NCBI GenBank assembly: GCA_029959085.1
Contig: JARWIR010000016.1
Location: 21,647,499 to 21,711,498 of the forward strand
Source of the DNA: Nemophila menziesii
Lineage: Eukaryota; Streptophyta; Magnoliopsida; Boraginales; Hydrophyllaceae
DNA: 64,000 nucleotides
Reading direction: 5' to 3'
Of the stretch, positions 1 to 10,589 are shown one piece after another. A program made the translations under genes and the position numbers. Positions within the stretch are counted from its first letter, which is position 1; each line of letters begins with the position of its first letter. The notes under the pieces are model-generated. The model was given only the letters and a program-made list of their open reading frames with translations. It had not been told where the DNA came from and did no database searches.

Positions 1-59
1 GCAAATTTTTTCATGCTCAGTACTTTTTCCATGCCCAGTACCCCTGGCTCAGAACTATT

Positions 60-330
60 TTCCACGCTCAGAACTTTGTTTTTCACGCTCAGAACTTTAT
101 TCTACGCTCAAAACTTTATTCTACGCTCAGAACTTATTCTACGCTCAGAACTTTATTCCACGCTCAGAACTTTTTCCGGCGGTGATTGGTGGTTGTGGTC
201 GGAGCTGGAAATTATTTGATAATTAATGAATGAGGAGAGAGAAAAAATGATAATGGAGGAGAGATTAATGGTAATGGAGGAGAGGGAGTAATGGTAGTGG
301 AGGAGAGAGAATTTTTTTTTTGTCTTATAT
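60..330. repeat. Minisatellite and GGAGAG-rich simple repeat
   Basis: From about 60 to 175 a short unit of the form cgctcagaacttt(att)cta is repeated about eight times with small length changes. From about 230 to 310 a second array of aatggaggagaga-type units follows. The short open frame through the first array is a by-product of the repeat. No gene is supported here. Confidence 0.75.
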
Positions 331-869
331 GCATTAGAAGGGTAGTTATGACATTGAATATCTTATTGGCCTCTAAGAAGGAGAGATGAATTGTCTAACT
401 TCTATGTGGCACTATAATATTCTTTAAGACCCTTTAGGTAATTGACCCATAAAATATTGATAATAAAGATAGAAACTATCACCTTAACTAATCACGTTAC
501 TCACTGCAAATATCATAGATTGTATGCAAGTTTTAATGATAAGTGGGATTCGTTCTTAGGGACTTAGTGTATTACACATATTAATTAGAAAAAAGCGTAA
601 TAAGAATTAGCTCAGGGAATAAAAAAAGTAAAATAAATATGATTAATTGTGGAGAGAATGATTAAAGAGATTAATATATATAAATATAAAAATGTAAGAA
701 TGAGATGAGAGATTTAGCTATCTCAGGTTTGCTTGTATGCACTTATCCTTCTATTTCTTCTACTAGTTATAAGGGTGATTAAAACTCTTAAAGTAAGTAG
801 TCTGGATTCTATATTCCTCCTAACCCCATTCTGGGTGGACTTCAATTTTTTCCATATCAATTTTCACTG
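331..869. other. AT-rich spacer, no feature recognised
   Basis: AT-rich intergenic DNA with many stops in all frames. I see no gene, repeat boundary or RNA gene in it. Confidence 0.5.
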
Positions 870-1640
870 CCGCTTAATTTTTCTTAGATTGCCTTTTAGT
901 ATTCAAGAAATATGAAACCTCTTGTGTAACCAAGATATTATCTTGGATATTCCTTCCTTTAATAGACGTTGCTTGAGTAGGCGATATAATTTCATCCATA
1001 AACGGTTGAAGTCTCGATGCTAGAATCTTTGCAATGATCTTATAACAGAAATTAGCACACGAGATAGGCATATAATCCTTGATAGATACTTGACTAGCAC
1101 CTTTGGGGATAAGCGTAATAACCGAATCATTAATTCTCCCAATATCCATGTTTAAGTTCAAAGAAATCTTTAACAAAACCAAAAATATCATTCTTAATAA
1201 CTTCCCAAAATTCATGATAAAATTTACCCGGAAGTCCGTCTGGACCCGGCGCCTTAGAACCCGACATATTAAATACATTTTTTCTTACTTCTTCCATATT
1301 TGTAGATGCAGTAAGGGTTTCATTCATGGAAAAAGTAACTTTAGACGGAATATATTGCGTAATATTTTTAATGTTTGTTGTAGGGTTTTCTTTAAAAAGA
1401 TCTTGGAAATAATCTTGAATGATCATATTAATTTCCTTTGGCTTTTCGGTCCATTCTCCATCTTTGTTCTTCATAGCGGATTTTCCTCCTTTTCATAGTT
1501 TTAGCATAAAAATATTTGGTATTTTTATCTCCCTTATGTATTAAAAAATCCCTTGCCCTATCTACCTCGTAGATTTCTTCCAATCTCCATAGCTCCTCAA
1601 TATATCTATCAAATCCCTTATCTTAAATTTTCTAAATCCA
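870..1640 (-). pseudogene. LINE (L1-type) ORF2 fragment, start of reverse transcriptase
   Basis: Minus-strand remnant of a plant non-LTR retrotransposon ORF2. Reading from about 1560 downward it encodes the linker just before the reverse transcriptase and then the RT N-terminal motifs: SGSKAPGPDGLPGKFYHEFW (1205-1265), NDSVITLIPK (about 1095-1130) and a region ending GRNIQDNILVTQEV (about 930). Two overlapping open frames (1474-1130 and 1278-874) cover one continuous domain, so there is at least one frameshift near 1130-1150. Neither the endonuclease nor the catalytic FADD block is present. The wording closely matches the longer minus-strand LINE at 3.8-7.5 kb. It is a dead fragment. Confidence 0.85.
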
Positions 1641-1783
1641 ACATTATTAGATTTCTTATTATTCATTCCATCATCTACATTAAGGAAATGGTTTTCAAAT
1701 CAAAAGTACCATAAACCAACAAACTTTCTTCATAAACTCCAACCCACTTCACTAACAATCCAGATCCATAATACCCTCACTTT

Positions 1784-1925
1784 GCTGCAACACAAACAAC
1801 CCAGTTGGAAAACATCCCATCAAACGGTGGTGGGTAGTACGACACCAGGTCCATAAAACTCAGGGCTGCAACACAGACATCCCAGTTGGCAAACATCCCT
1901 TTAAAACGACGCTGGGTTGTACAAC
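1784..1925. repeat. Two-copy tandem repeat, period 81 bp
   Basis: The motif gctgcaacaca begins at 1784 and again at 1865. It is followed each time by a related block containing cccagttgg(a/c)aaacatccc and ending near gta(c)gacac. The rest of 1641-2750 is AT-rich and shows no gene. Confidence 0.65.
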
Positions 1926-2750
1926 ACAATTTAGCAGGTTGTGTAACCACTTTCAGTAGTTGCGTTAAATGAATATTTTACTGCTAACAATTCAAAAAAT
2001 GCAGTATCAGACCAAATTGTTCATGGCAAACCATGGGACCCACCAAAACTCACACGACATCCTCTCGCCATATACGTTATTCTTAGCGCATCACTTCTCT
2101 CATACAGTAAAAGGCTTCCAACTGTCATAATTTTTTTTATGCATAACAATCATAAAATGGCCATTGTAGGATTTGTATAAAAAAATGATAAACAACACGA
2201 ATGTAATTATACTTAAATCAGATAATTTTGAAAAAATGTAAATTGATGAGATTAGGTTAAAATTAAATCTATTTTTGTAGAGTTTCAGTGGTGAAAATTG
2301 ATTTCTTTTACTTTAATTTGGATTCTTTAATTGTTGATGGCACAACCAAGCTGGGTTGATGACGTTGGTAGAGAATGGTCACCGAATAGCGGCATTTTTC
2401 TTGTACGGGAGAACGGCTTGTGTGGGAAGGTGAATGTGATAGATGTTTTTAGGTTTTTATTGAATGTGAGCGGGAAGAGACGAGTTTAGGTTTTATGTTT
2501 CATTGTTTTTCAACTTTTTTTTTTCATTATTTGTTCTGAAATAGTTCAACACGTATACCTTTTTTTTGTTTCAATCTTAAACCTTATTTTTTTTATTTAG
2601 TAAAACTATATTAGATTTACCATAAATTCAAAATAATATTTTAAACCTTATTCATCTAAACTTTCAGACTAAATTTTATTAAGGCATATGATTTGTTTGA
2701 TTATGTTACTAATTAGTAATTATCTTGTAACAAAATATATTTCATAAATC
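1926..2750. other. AT-rich spacer
   Basis: No open frame of note and no recognisable element. Poly-T and poly-A tracts are common around 2510-2600. Confidence 0.5.
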
Positions 2751-2754
2751 AGTT

Positions 2755-2963
2755 GGATTAGCTCAACTGGCCAAGACCCTGTCTCTCAACCAAGATGTAC
2801 ATAGTCTAAATCCCTCTCAAAACATAGGTATTCCTAAGATATGCTAAGGGAAGACAGACATATTCTACGTTCCTGGAGGTATACTTAGGGAAGACAAACA
2901 TATTTTTTGTAAGGTTAGTTAGGTAGGTGTGTGAAAGTTAACTTGCAATTCACGTAAAAAAAA
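2755..2963 (+). mobile_element. tRNA-derived SINE (candidate)
   Basis: The left part resembles a tRNA head. A box A match, tTAGCTCAACTGG, lies at about 2759-2771. A decayed box B-like stretch, agtctaaatcc, lies at about 2803-2813. A tRNA-unrelated body follows, ending in an A-rich tail (gtaaaaaaaagaag near 2955). This head-body-tail order is that of plant SINEs. Target duplications were not found, so the limits are approximate. Alternatively it is a degraded tRNA-like sequence by chance. Confidence 0.5.
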
Positions 2964-3132
2964 GAAGAAGTCGTCTGCTATTGTTTTTCTTTATTTGTAT
3001 ATATTAGCGCTACTTCTTTTCTTCTTCATTTGTTTTGTAATACTCCTATTTCTTGTATCCTTCTTCATATGATATAACATCATCCTTAAATAAAAAAGGT
3101 TGATTCTGGATCCAAAGCAGGTTTGATTATTA

Positions 3133-3390
3133 CTCCCTCCGTTCCCAAAAGGTTGCCATTTATACAAAAAATAGTATTTTCTAAAAGGTTGTCACTTAAG
3201 ATTATCAAGACATTTTTTTTCTTTATACCACGTTTACCCCTAATTAAATATTATAATATATGTTCCCAATAAATATTCAAGATATCAAGACACCTTATGG
3301 AGGACATTTTAGTAATCACATTGATAATAAGTGACATTTCTTAGTTTGTGTGCAAAAGCAAATGTGACAACCTTTTTGGAACGGAAGGAG
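3133..3390. mobile_element. Stowaway-like MITE (Tc1/mariner type), 258 bp
   Basis: It begins ctccctccgttcccaaaagg and ends with the inverted counterpart cctttttggaacggaaggag. It is flanked by the dinucleotide ta at 3131-3132 and 3391-3392, the target duplication expected of Stowaway elements. The CTCCCTCCGT terminus is the classic Stowaway end. It has no coding capacity and would depend on a mariner-type transposase elsewhere. A cousin lies at 46596-46838. The spacer 3391-3776 that follows is AT-rich with no feature. Confidence 0.9.
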
Positions 3391-3776
3391 TATTACTCAT
3401 TTTTTATAATGGTTATTAACGTAACATCTCTCTTACCCTTTTCTAAGATCGTGACACATGAGGTTTATTACCTTTTTCTAAGTTCAAAAATCATGAGGTT
3501 AATAAGTGACTGGGTATCGGTTAATTCTTGATGTAATTTTCTAAATTTTCTTCCGCATCAAAAAAATAAAAATAAAAATAAGTGTCTGCTTTGTTGGAGA
3601 AGGCATATATATAATATTTTTTTTGAATACTACAATAAACGAATTATTCAATATTTTTTTATAGAGGTTAGAAAAACAAAACAAATGATACAATCAATGA
3701 CTCATCATTCTATTTAGATAAATCGAGATTTTATCTAACACATTTACTTAGGTAATCTATCATCCACCCTATTAAG

Positions 3777-6700
3777 TTTTTTTTTGACATAAATTATCTT
3801 TCATACTAAGAATTTTTTCATCCATCTCTAGACTTAAACCGTTATTGATTGGACCCTTCAATTAATTCCCTTTTTATTGTTATTATTTTGAATAATTTCA
3901 AGATTGTTAGAATAGAATGACCAACTGTGAAAACTAAGACATGCACCATATCTCATGATCAAAAGGAGGGCCCAGATTTCTCACTCTGCAACACGGTTAA
4001 TTTTACAACGCTTTGTAATTCTATGTTTGTATTCCTTACTTACTAACTGCTACAGAAACTGCGCTCGCTTGTTCCAATTTTTTTAGTAAAAGAGGCATAA
4101 TTAAGACAGATTATCTCCGTATCATCTTGAAGGATGGTATTATTGTTGCCGCTCTCGCAAATAAAACAATTGTTACTTGGAGTGGCATCCCTATCCATTT
4201 CGAGGTTTTCGCCAAAGAATTCTTTAATTAATGATTTGGTTTTGTCATTAATCTCCCAAATAAACCATTTCTTGTTTCCAAAGATTCCTTTCATTATCGA
4301 CCTCCAAATATTCCATAAGGTACAAAAAGGAATTGCTATAACCAACCTCTTAGTCCATCCATTTTTTATGTAGCCCTCTACAGTCTTGGTTATCCAATCT
4401 CTTATCTTTTCGTTAAAGTTGCGATCAATTCTACATTGAAGTTAAGAGTTACACCAAACACCCTGCTGAGAGAGTATTTATGTGTTCCACTGATCCTGCG
4501 CTGCTTTCACACCATTCATATATCGATTTGAGCATATATCCTCATTTTCAACCCCTTCTTGGTTGGAATAGCTTTGTTACTAATGTCCAAATAAAGTTCC
4601 TAAATTTTTAGGGAACGTTAGAGTGCCAACCAATTTCCAATATTCGCTATCATTATTCTCACCCATCTCAGTTGATTGACTTTCTTTTCCAAGTTCTTTT
4701 TGAGCAAGACAGTGATCACCCGATTTTGTTGAGAATTTTCCATCTTTGTGTGTTCGGGCATATGATTTTAGATACCTTATCAAGTTGCACAATCAGAATT
4801 TTGACGATTTCAACAATGTCTCTTGAAGTACAATATTTTTTTCATTTCATCGAATTCCCAGCCAGACATGTTTTTGTTAAAATATTCTGCCACTTTGTTT
4901 AGCTTACAACCCATTGGTTTATCCAAATTGTGGCCCTTTTCAGTCCAAGAATGCTCCCAAATATCAGTTGTAAGACCATTTTCAATTTGCCAGCCATTTC
5001 ACGAATTGAAGACCTTTGAAGATACTTGTCCAGCTCCATGAATGTGTTTTTTTAGCTTTGAATCCCACATACAATTGTTAGGAAAATAAATTCCTTTAAA
5101 AACTTTAGCGACCAACGAATTTGGATTATTAAGAATCCTCCAAGCATGGTTCCCCAATAATGGCAAATTCCTTTTTTTGAAAATCTCTAAAGCCAGTTCC
5201 GCCGATTGATTTTGTTTTGGAGATTTTTTTCCATGCCACCAAATGGATTCTTTTCTTGAAACCCGAATTCCACCAAAAATTGGCAACATGACTAAGTTTC
5301 TTACACAAGGTTTTCCAGAATTCAAAAATTACACTGCGTAATTTGGTATAGACTGCCTCACAACTTTGATTAACACCTTTTCCTCCCCATCCTAGAGGAT
5401 TTTAGAGACCCAACTAGCTAATTTTGCGATTAATCTATCTTTGATATAGTTCAAATTTTCACTTTTAGCTATTTCTAACAAAAGAGGGATGTCGAGATAT
5501 TTTCAAACGACTTTGTAGCTCCAATATTCAGGTATTTAGACACCTTCTTAATCTGGTTACCTGGAGTACTCTTACTAAACAAGATGGATGATTTACTATG
5601 GTGAATTCTTTAACTTGATGCTTGAAAATAATTCAGAATGATGTCTTTGAAACAATCTATTTCATTATTTTGAACCTCGAGAAAAAAGAGAGAATCGTTC
5701 GCAAAAAGAAGATGTGTGAGTTTTAGAAAAAATTTAGACAGAGAAATACCCTTGATATTGCCTTCTCTACAGTTAAAATTAATTAAACCCACGAGGCCTT
5801 CCGTTAACATTGCAAAAAGAAGTGGTGAAAGAGGATCACCTTGTCTAATATCTTGTTCCAGTTTTAATTTTTTCATTCTTTCGTCATTGATTTTCATTTG
5901 GAAAGATACCGGTGATATATAATTGTTGATGAGATCTATCTATTTTCCACATAGGCCTATTTTTTGTAGGATCACCATTAAGAAATTCCAGTTAACTTGG
6001 TCATATTATTTGATTGATCTTAGGTGCCGTAAAACATTTCTTTGATTTTTTCTTTGTTTTTAGGAAATATGAAATTTATAGAGTGATTAAAATATTATCC
6101 TGAATACATCTTCCTTTAATGAATGCGGATTGAGTCGGGGCAATAATTTCGTTCATGATGTGTTGAAGTCTAAGCGCCAGAATTTTTGTAATGATCTTGT
6201 ACCTGAAATTAATACATGATATTGGTCTATAATCTAGAAGTGATTATTGAACATCGCTTTTTGGAATGAGAGTGATAAGAGAATCATTGATTTTGTCTAG
6301 CGGTGTATTGTGAGTGAAGAAATCCGATACCATTTTGTAAATATCATCTTTAAGTATATCACAAAATTCTTGGTAAAAATTACGTAGAAGTCCGTCAGGG
6401 CCAGGAGCCTTATATCCGGACATACTGAAGACTGCATTCCTAACTTCTTCGATATCTGGAATCTTAATGAGATTTTCATTTATGACCTCATTGATTTTAC
6501 ACAGAGTGTGCATTTCTACATCCTCTATATTTGACGTTTGGTTATTTTTAAATAAATTGATGAAATGTTCTTGAGTAATCCTTTTGATATGTTTATGTTT
6601 TTCCACCCGTTACCCTCGTCATCTTTTATATTACAAATTCGATTTATGTTCATTCTCCTTGTAGTAACAACAAAAAAATAATTAATATTTTTATCACCTT

Positions 6701-7450
6701 TTTTATCATCACATCTCTCTCCCGATAAGCCCAAAAAGATCTTCCCGACTCCACAAGTTTTTGATCTCACCTTTTATTTTAATTCCAATATCATGGTTAT
6801 CCGCACTTGATTGATCATTTTGGATCTTTTCGAGCAATACTTGGTATTTATTAATCAATTCTCGATTATTTAAGATTGTGTCCTGGCTCCGTCCCGTAAA
6901 AGCTAAGCACATAACATCTCGTTTCATCATAAAATCCTGAATATTATCGATTGTTCTACCCGTGTCCCAAGATTTTTTAACAATATCTCTAAAGTGTCTT
7001 CTAACCACCTTGGTTCGAACATAAAGTATTTTGTATCTACTCTTGTAGGGACCCCCCTTTGGAGAATAAGAGGAGAGTGATCCGAGCACATGGCCGGAAG
7101 GACTTACAAAATCGCATTTGGAAATAAATTATACCATGAATCAGATGGGAGTCCTCCATCCGATCGCTCTTTGACATTATCTTCTCCCTTCAGTTTGTTA
7201 GACCATGTAAAATGACATCTTTTCGTCGGTATCTCGATTAAATTATTATTATTAATGAAATCATTGAAGAGTAGAATCCTGTCCAGTTAGGAGGGATCTT
7301 ACCTTGCTTTTCCGAGAATTTAGTAATGTCATTAAAATCTCTGATAATCAGAATGGGTTCGAATATGTTTGATTTCCAAGACGAGAGACTTTCCAAAATA
7401 CCCTTTTCGATATCATTAGTTGGAGCGTATATGAAGATAATATACCAAAA
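3777..7450 (-). pseudogene. Decayed LINE (L1-type) ORF2, endonuclease to 3' tail
   Basis: Minus-strand non-LTR element, broken by many frameshifts and stops, with the parts still in order. The C-terminal half of an AP-type endonuclease lies at about 7440-7305 (IIRDFNDITKFSEKQGKIPP, matching the GDFND block). A linker runs about 7089-6525. The RT N-terminus lies at 6606-6244 (YKAPGPDGL, NDSLITLIPK). The RT core is at 5897-5610 ([14 protein letters not shown]). Its catalytic block reads FANDS where FADD is expected, so one of the two Asp is lost. The thumb and zinc-binding region lies at 5325-4580 (LLGNHAWRILNN), and a WNIWRS block related to the LINE at 29-31.3 kb is at 4345-4250. On the plus strand a T-tract at about 3779-3788 marks the poly-A tail. 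The copy cannot transpose. Confidence 0.88.
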
Positions 7451-7742
7451 AGATAATATAGATTTAATAGCATTACAATTACAAAAGATGAATACGAGCT
7501 AACGATTGTAAACTTGATGTGATCCTTCTATGACATTATGATACCCCAGACTTAAGCGCTCTGTCTTTCGGAATATACCATATATTTATTGTTTTAAGGA
7601 TTAAAAAAGGTACAAGATTTAATGTTGTTGTTCTTACTTTTAATTTTCAAAAGACAAACAATAAAAAAATTAAATTTCAAATAAAGATACTTAAAACATT
7701 TTTTTTAGTCGAAGGTGCCCTGCCCCTTAACAAATATAATAT

Positions 7743-7791
7743 ATCACTTCCACATGAACCGTAATCGTTATTTCATATAATATATCACTTC
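7743..7791. repeat. 41-bp tandem duplication at a transposon insertion site
   Basis: The string atcacttc occurs at 7743 and again at 7784, period 41. The sequence after the first copy (cacatgaaccgtaatcgtta) reappears at 8444, after the MITE. The original site was therefore a 41-bp tandem repeat, and the MITE entered its second copy. The stretch 7451-7742 is AT-rich with no feature. Confidence 0.75.
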
Positions 7792-8145
7792 TAGGGGTGA
7801 GCACGGGTCGGGTTTACCCGGGTTGGGGTCTAGGGTAAGGGTAGGGTAATATTGGAAAGTGGTAAATGTTGGAGGGTAAACCCGTGTTAATGGTAAAATA
7901 AAAATTACCACGGGTTAAGACGAGTTAACTAACGGGTTACCCGGGTTTTACCCTTGGTAAAATTCACAATTTAATCACAATAAAAAACATAAAACCAAAT
8001 AAAGTTTAAATGCTACTATTCAATTAAAAGAATTTTTGTTCTTCAAAATAAAGTACATATTAGGTAAAATTCAAAGAAGAGACGAGGATAAGATTTCGGT
8101 GAACAAAGTAGCCAAATGTGTCAAATGGCCAGGTCTTGACCATAT

Positions 8146-8225
<80 letters not shown>

Positions 8226-8435
8226 TGAACAGTATACGGGCTGGACGGGTTGGACGGGTCCAACCCGTGTGGTAATGTATAGAAGGTAAACCCGTGGTAA
8301 AAAAATTAACATGCCTAAAATTGAAGGGTAAGATATGTTATAAAATGGGCTAGGGTAATTTTTACCCTGTTTTAGGTCGGTTTTTATTACCCTAACGGGT
8401 CGGTTTACCATTTACCACTATTCTGCTCAACCCTA
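7792..8435. mobile_element. hAT-type MITE, 644 bp, with internal (TA)n
   Basis: The ends are taggggtgagca and tgctcaacccta, inverted relative to each other with one mismatch. The perfect 8-bp duplication atcacttc flanks the element at 7784-7791 and 8436-8443, as expected for hAT elements. Subterminal regions carry many gggtaa, ttaccc and acccgt motifs in both orientations. A (TA)n run fills about 8153-8221. It has no transposase. Its right end lies about 210 bp upstream of the P450 start codon, so it sits in that gene's proximal promoter. Confidence 0.9.
8153..8221. repeat. (TA)n microsatellite
   Basis: About 34 uninterrupted TA dinucleotides inside the hAT MITE. Open frames on both strands that read as repeated Tyr-Ile are artefacts of it. 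Confidence 0.95.
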
Positions 8436-8645
8436 ATCACTTCCACATGAACCGTAATCGTTATAGAAATAGTGAAAGATACTGCTCTAGTTGACTTTAT
8501 TTGATTCGCCATCAAACATTTTTCTAATATCTTCTGCCAAAAGGCATTAATAAATCCAACTCATGATTTATCTTTTAATAGTATTCAATTGTATGCATAT
8601 AGTACACTATGATAGTAATAAACTGAAAAATCAGAAACTTCAAAG

Positions 8646-10220
8646 ATGATGAATATTGAGCTCCCATCATCTTTCGCAATCCTTTTAATCATAATCCCAT
8701 GTACATTACTCCTTCTGAATCTAGCCATTAGTAAGCATTCCAAACTTCCTCCAGGGCCATGGAAGCTCCCTTTGATCGGAAACTTACACCAGCTCGCTCA
8801 AGGTTTGCCACACCGAGTGCTACGAGATTTGTCCAAGAAATATGGATCGATTATACATCTCAAGATCGGAGAAGTTTCTACTATTGTGGTTTCAACTCCT
8901 GAAATGGCGGAACTAGTGATGAAAACCCATGATACTGTGTTTGCTTCGAGACCTGCATTATTAACAATAAAGGCTCTGTCTTATGATTTCAAAGGCATCA
9001 CGTTCACTCCATATGGTGAATATTGGAGACAAATGAGGAAAATATGCATTGTAGAGCTTCTAAACGTCAAACGAGTTCAATCCTTTCACTCCATACGCGA
9101 AGAAGAATGGTCAGGCCTTGTCAGATGGATTACTTCTAAGGAATGTTCCATGATCAATCTTACTGAAAAAATAATCTCCACTAGTTTTGATGTTCTTACA
9201 AGAGCTGTTATAGGAAAGGTAAGCGAGAAGCGCGATACCCTATTATCAATAATCAAACAAGGTATTGAATTGGGGGCAGGTTTCAACGTTGGTGATGTTT
9301 TTCCTTCGATGAAATTTCTTCATTATATATGTGGACTAAATCACAGATTGAAGAGACTCACATCACAATCAGATACTATACTGGAAAACATCATCCAAGA
9401 TCACATAACAAGAAGATCTTCGGTTCATGATCAGGAAGAAATTGTAGAAGATCTTGTTGATATTCTCCTGCAATATCATGAGAAAGAAAGTGGATTTTCC
9501 TTAACTACTGACCATATCAAATGCATGATCCTGGTAAGTCAACATAGAAAAACTCTAATATATGTCAATCTTATCGTGCTAACTTGAGTTCTTAATATAT
9601 TGCAGGATCTGTTTGCTGCTGGAGGTGAGACATCTACGACAACAGTAGTTTGGGCGATGTGTGAAATGCTCAAGAATCCAGATCTCTTAAAGAAGGCTCA
9701 GGATGAAGTGAGACGAGTTTTCAGCGAAAAAGGATTCGTTGATGAAGAAGATTTTCAAAAATTGATATACATGAAGGCAGTAATCAGGGAGACTCTTCGA
9801 TTACACGCTCCGGTTCCTCTATTACTTCCAAGAGAAAGCATGGAGGAATGTGAGATCAAAGGATATACGATTCCCGTCAAGACTAAAGTTCTTGTGAATG
9901 TATGGGCAATTGGAAGAGATCCTAGGTATTGGGAAGATCCCGAATGTTTTAAGCCCGAGAGATTTCTTGATAGTTCGATTGATTTTAAGGGAACTAATTT
10001 CGATTATTTACCATTTGGAGCTGGAAGGAGGATATGTCCAGGCATGTCATTTGGTTTGTCAAATGTTGAACTCCCACTTGCCAAGTTTTTATATCACTTT
10101 GATTGGAATCTTCCTAATGGAATGAAGAATGAAGAACTAGACGTGGATGCTGAGGCTTTTGGTATTACTGCTAGAAGGAAAGACGATCTGTATGTAATTC
10201 CTACTGTCTATAAATTCTAA
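8646..10220 (+). CDS. Cytochrome P450, CYP71 family-like (two exons, 500 aa)
   Basis: Haem-thiolate monooxygenase, anchored in the ER membrane by an N-terminal helix and dependent on an NADPH-P450 reductase. Exon 1 is 8646-9533 and exon 2 is 9606-10220. The phase-0 intron has GTAAGT and TGCAG borders, and joining gives 500 residues, typical for CYP71. Visible motifs are a hydrophobic anchor (about 8-28), the hinge LPPGP (34-38), the I-helix AGGET (301-305), ExxR as ETLR (358-361), PERF (413-416) and the haem loop FGAGRRICPG (433-442) with Cys440. The single-intron position after the residues KCMIL is common in A-type P450s. The start has two adjacent ATGs and I take the first. The family is used in specialised metabolism (terpenoids, phenolics, alkaloids); the substrate cannot be inferred. 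No break is seen. The hAT MITE ends about 210 bp upstream. Confidence 0.93.
9534..9605 (+). other. Intron of the P450 gene
   Basis: 72-bp phase-0 intron with GTAAGT donor and ATATTGCAG acceptor. Reading through it meets an in-frame stop near 9585. Splicing restores the I-helix, joining KCMIL directly to DLFAAGGET. Confidence 0.9.
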
Positions 10221-10254
10221 TTGTCTGCATCTTGTTGGGTGTCGAGGGCTTCAA

Positions 10255-10298
10255 TTTCTCCTGTCCTGAGAAACGGTTTCTCCTGTCCTGAGAAACGG
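10255..10298. repeat. 22-bp direct tandem duplication downstream of the P450
   Basis: Two adjacent perfect copies of a 22-bp unit that begins tttctcctgtcctgagaaac. It lies 35 bp after the P450 stop codon, in the likely 3' untranslated region. The rest of 10299-10590 shows no gene. Confidence 0.85.
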
Positions 10299-10589
10299 TT
10301 AACCAATGAGTTGAGACATTTATTTGATTTGCAATTTCCACGCCATGAAATTAATAAGCCCAACAATTATGCCGACTTTTCATCCAATTACTACTCACAT
10401 CTCTTTTTTTTTTTTTTTAAATTACAAGGAGATCCAAAAAAATCATGGTTTACTATGCTAACACATTATCTAATAACCCTAGGGTGTCCATCCATCCGAT
10501 CGCGCGTGAGAAGTCTCCAAATCCCCTTAGGTAGGTCTTTATGCAAACAATATCTCTCCGATTGTACCAAGACAGACCGCGCCAACCAA

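Noticed and set aside
1103..1498. 131-residue plus-strand frame
   Set aside because: It is antisense to the LINE reverse-transcriptase fragment, which has recognisable motifs.
2755..2830. Functional tRNA gene
   Set aside because: It has a box A-like head but a decayed box B and no cloverleaf, with a SINE-like body and tail instead.
8036..8411. Open frames on both strands with repeated Tyr-Ile
   Set aside because: They are translations of the (TA)n microsatellite inside the MITE.
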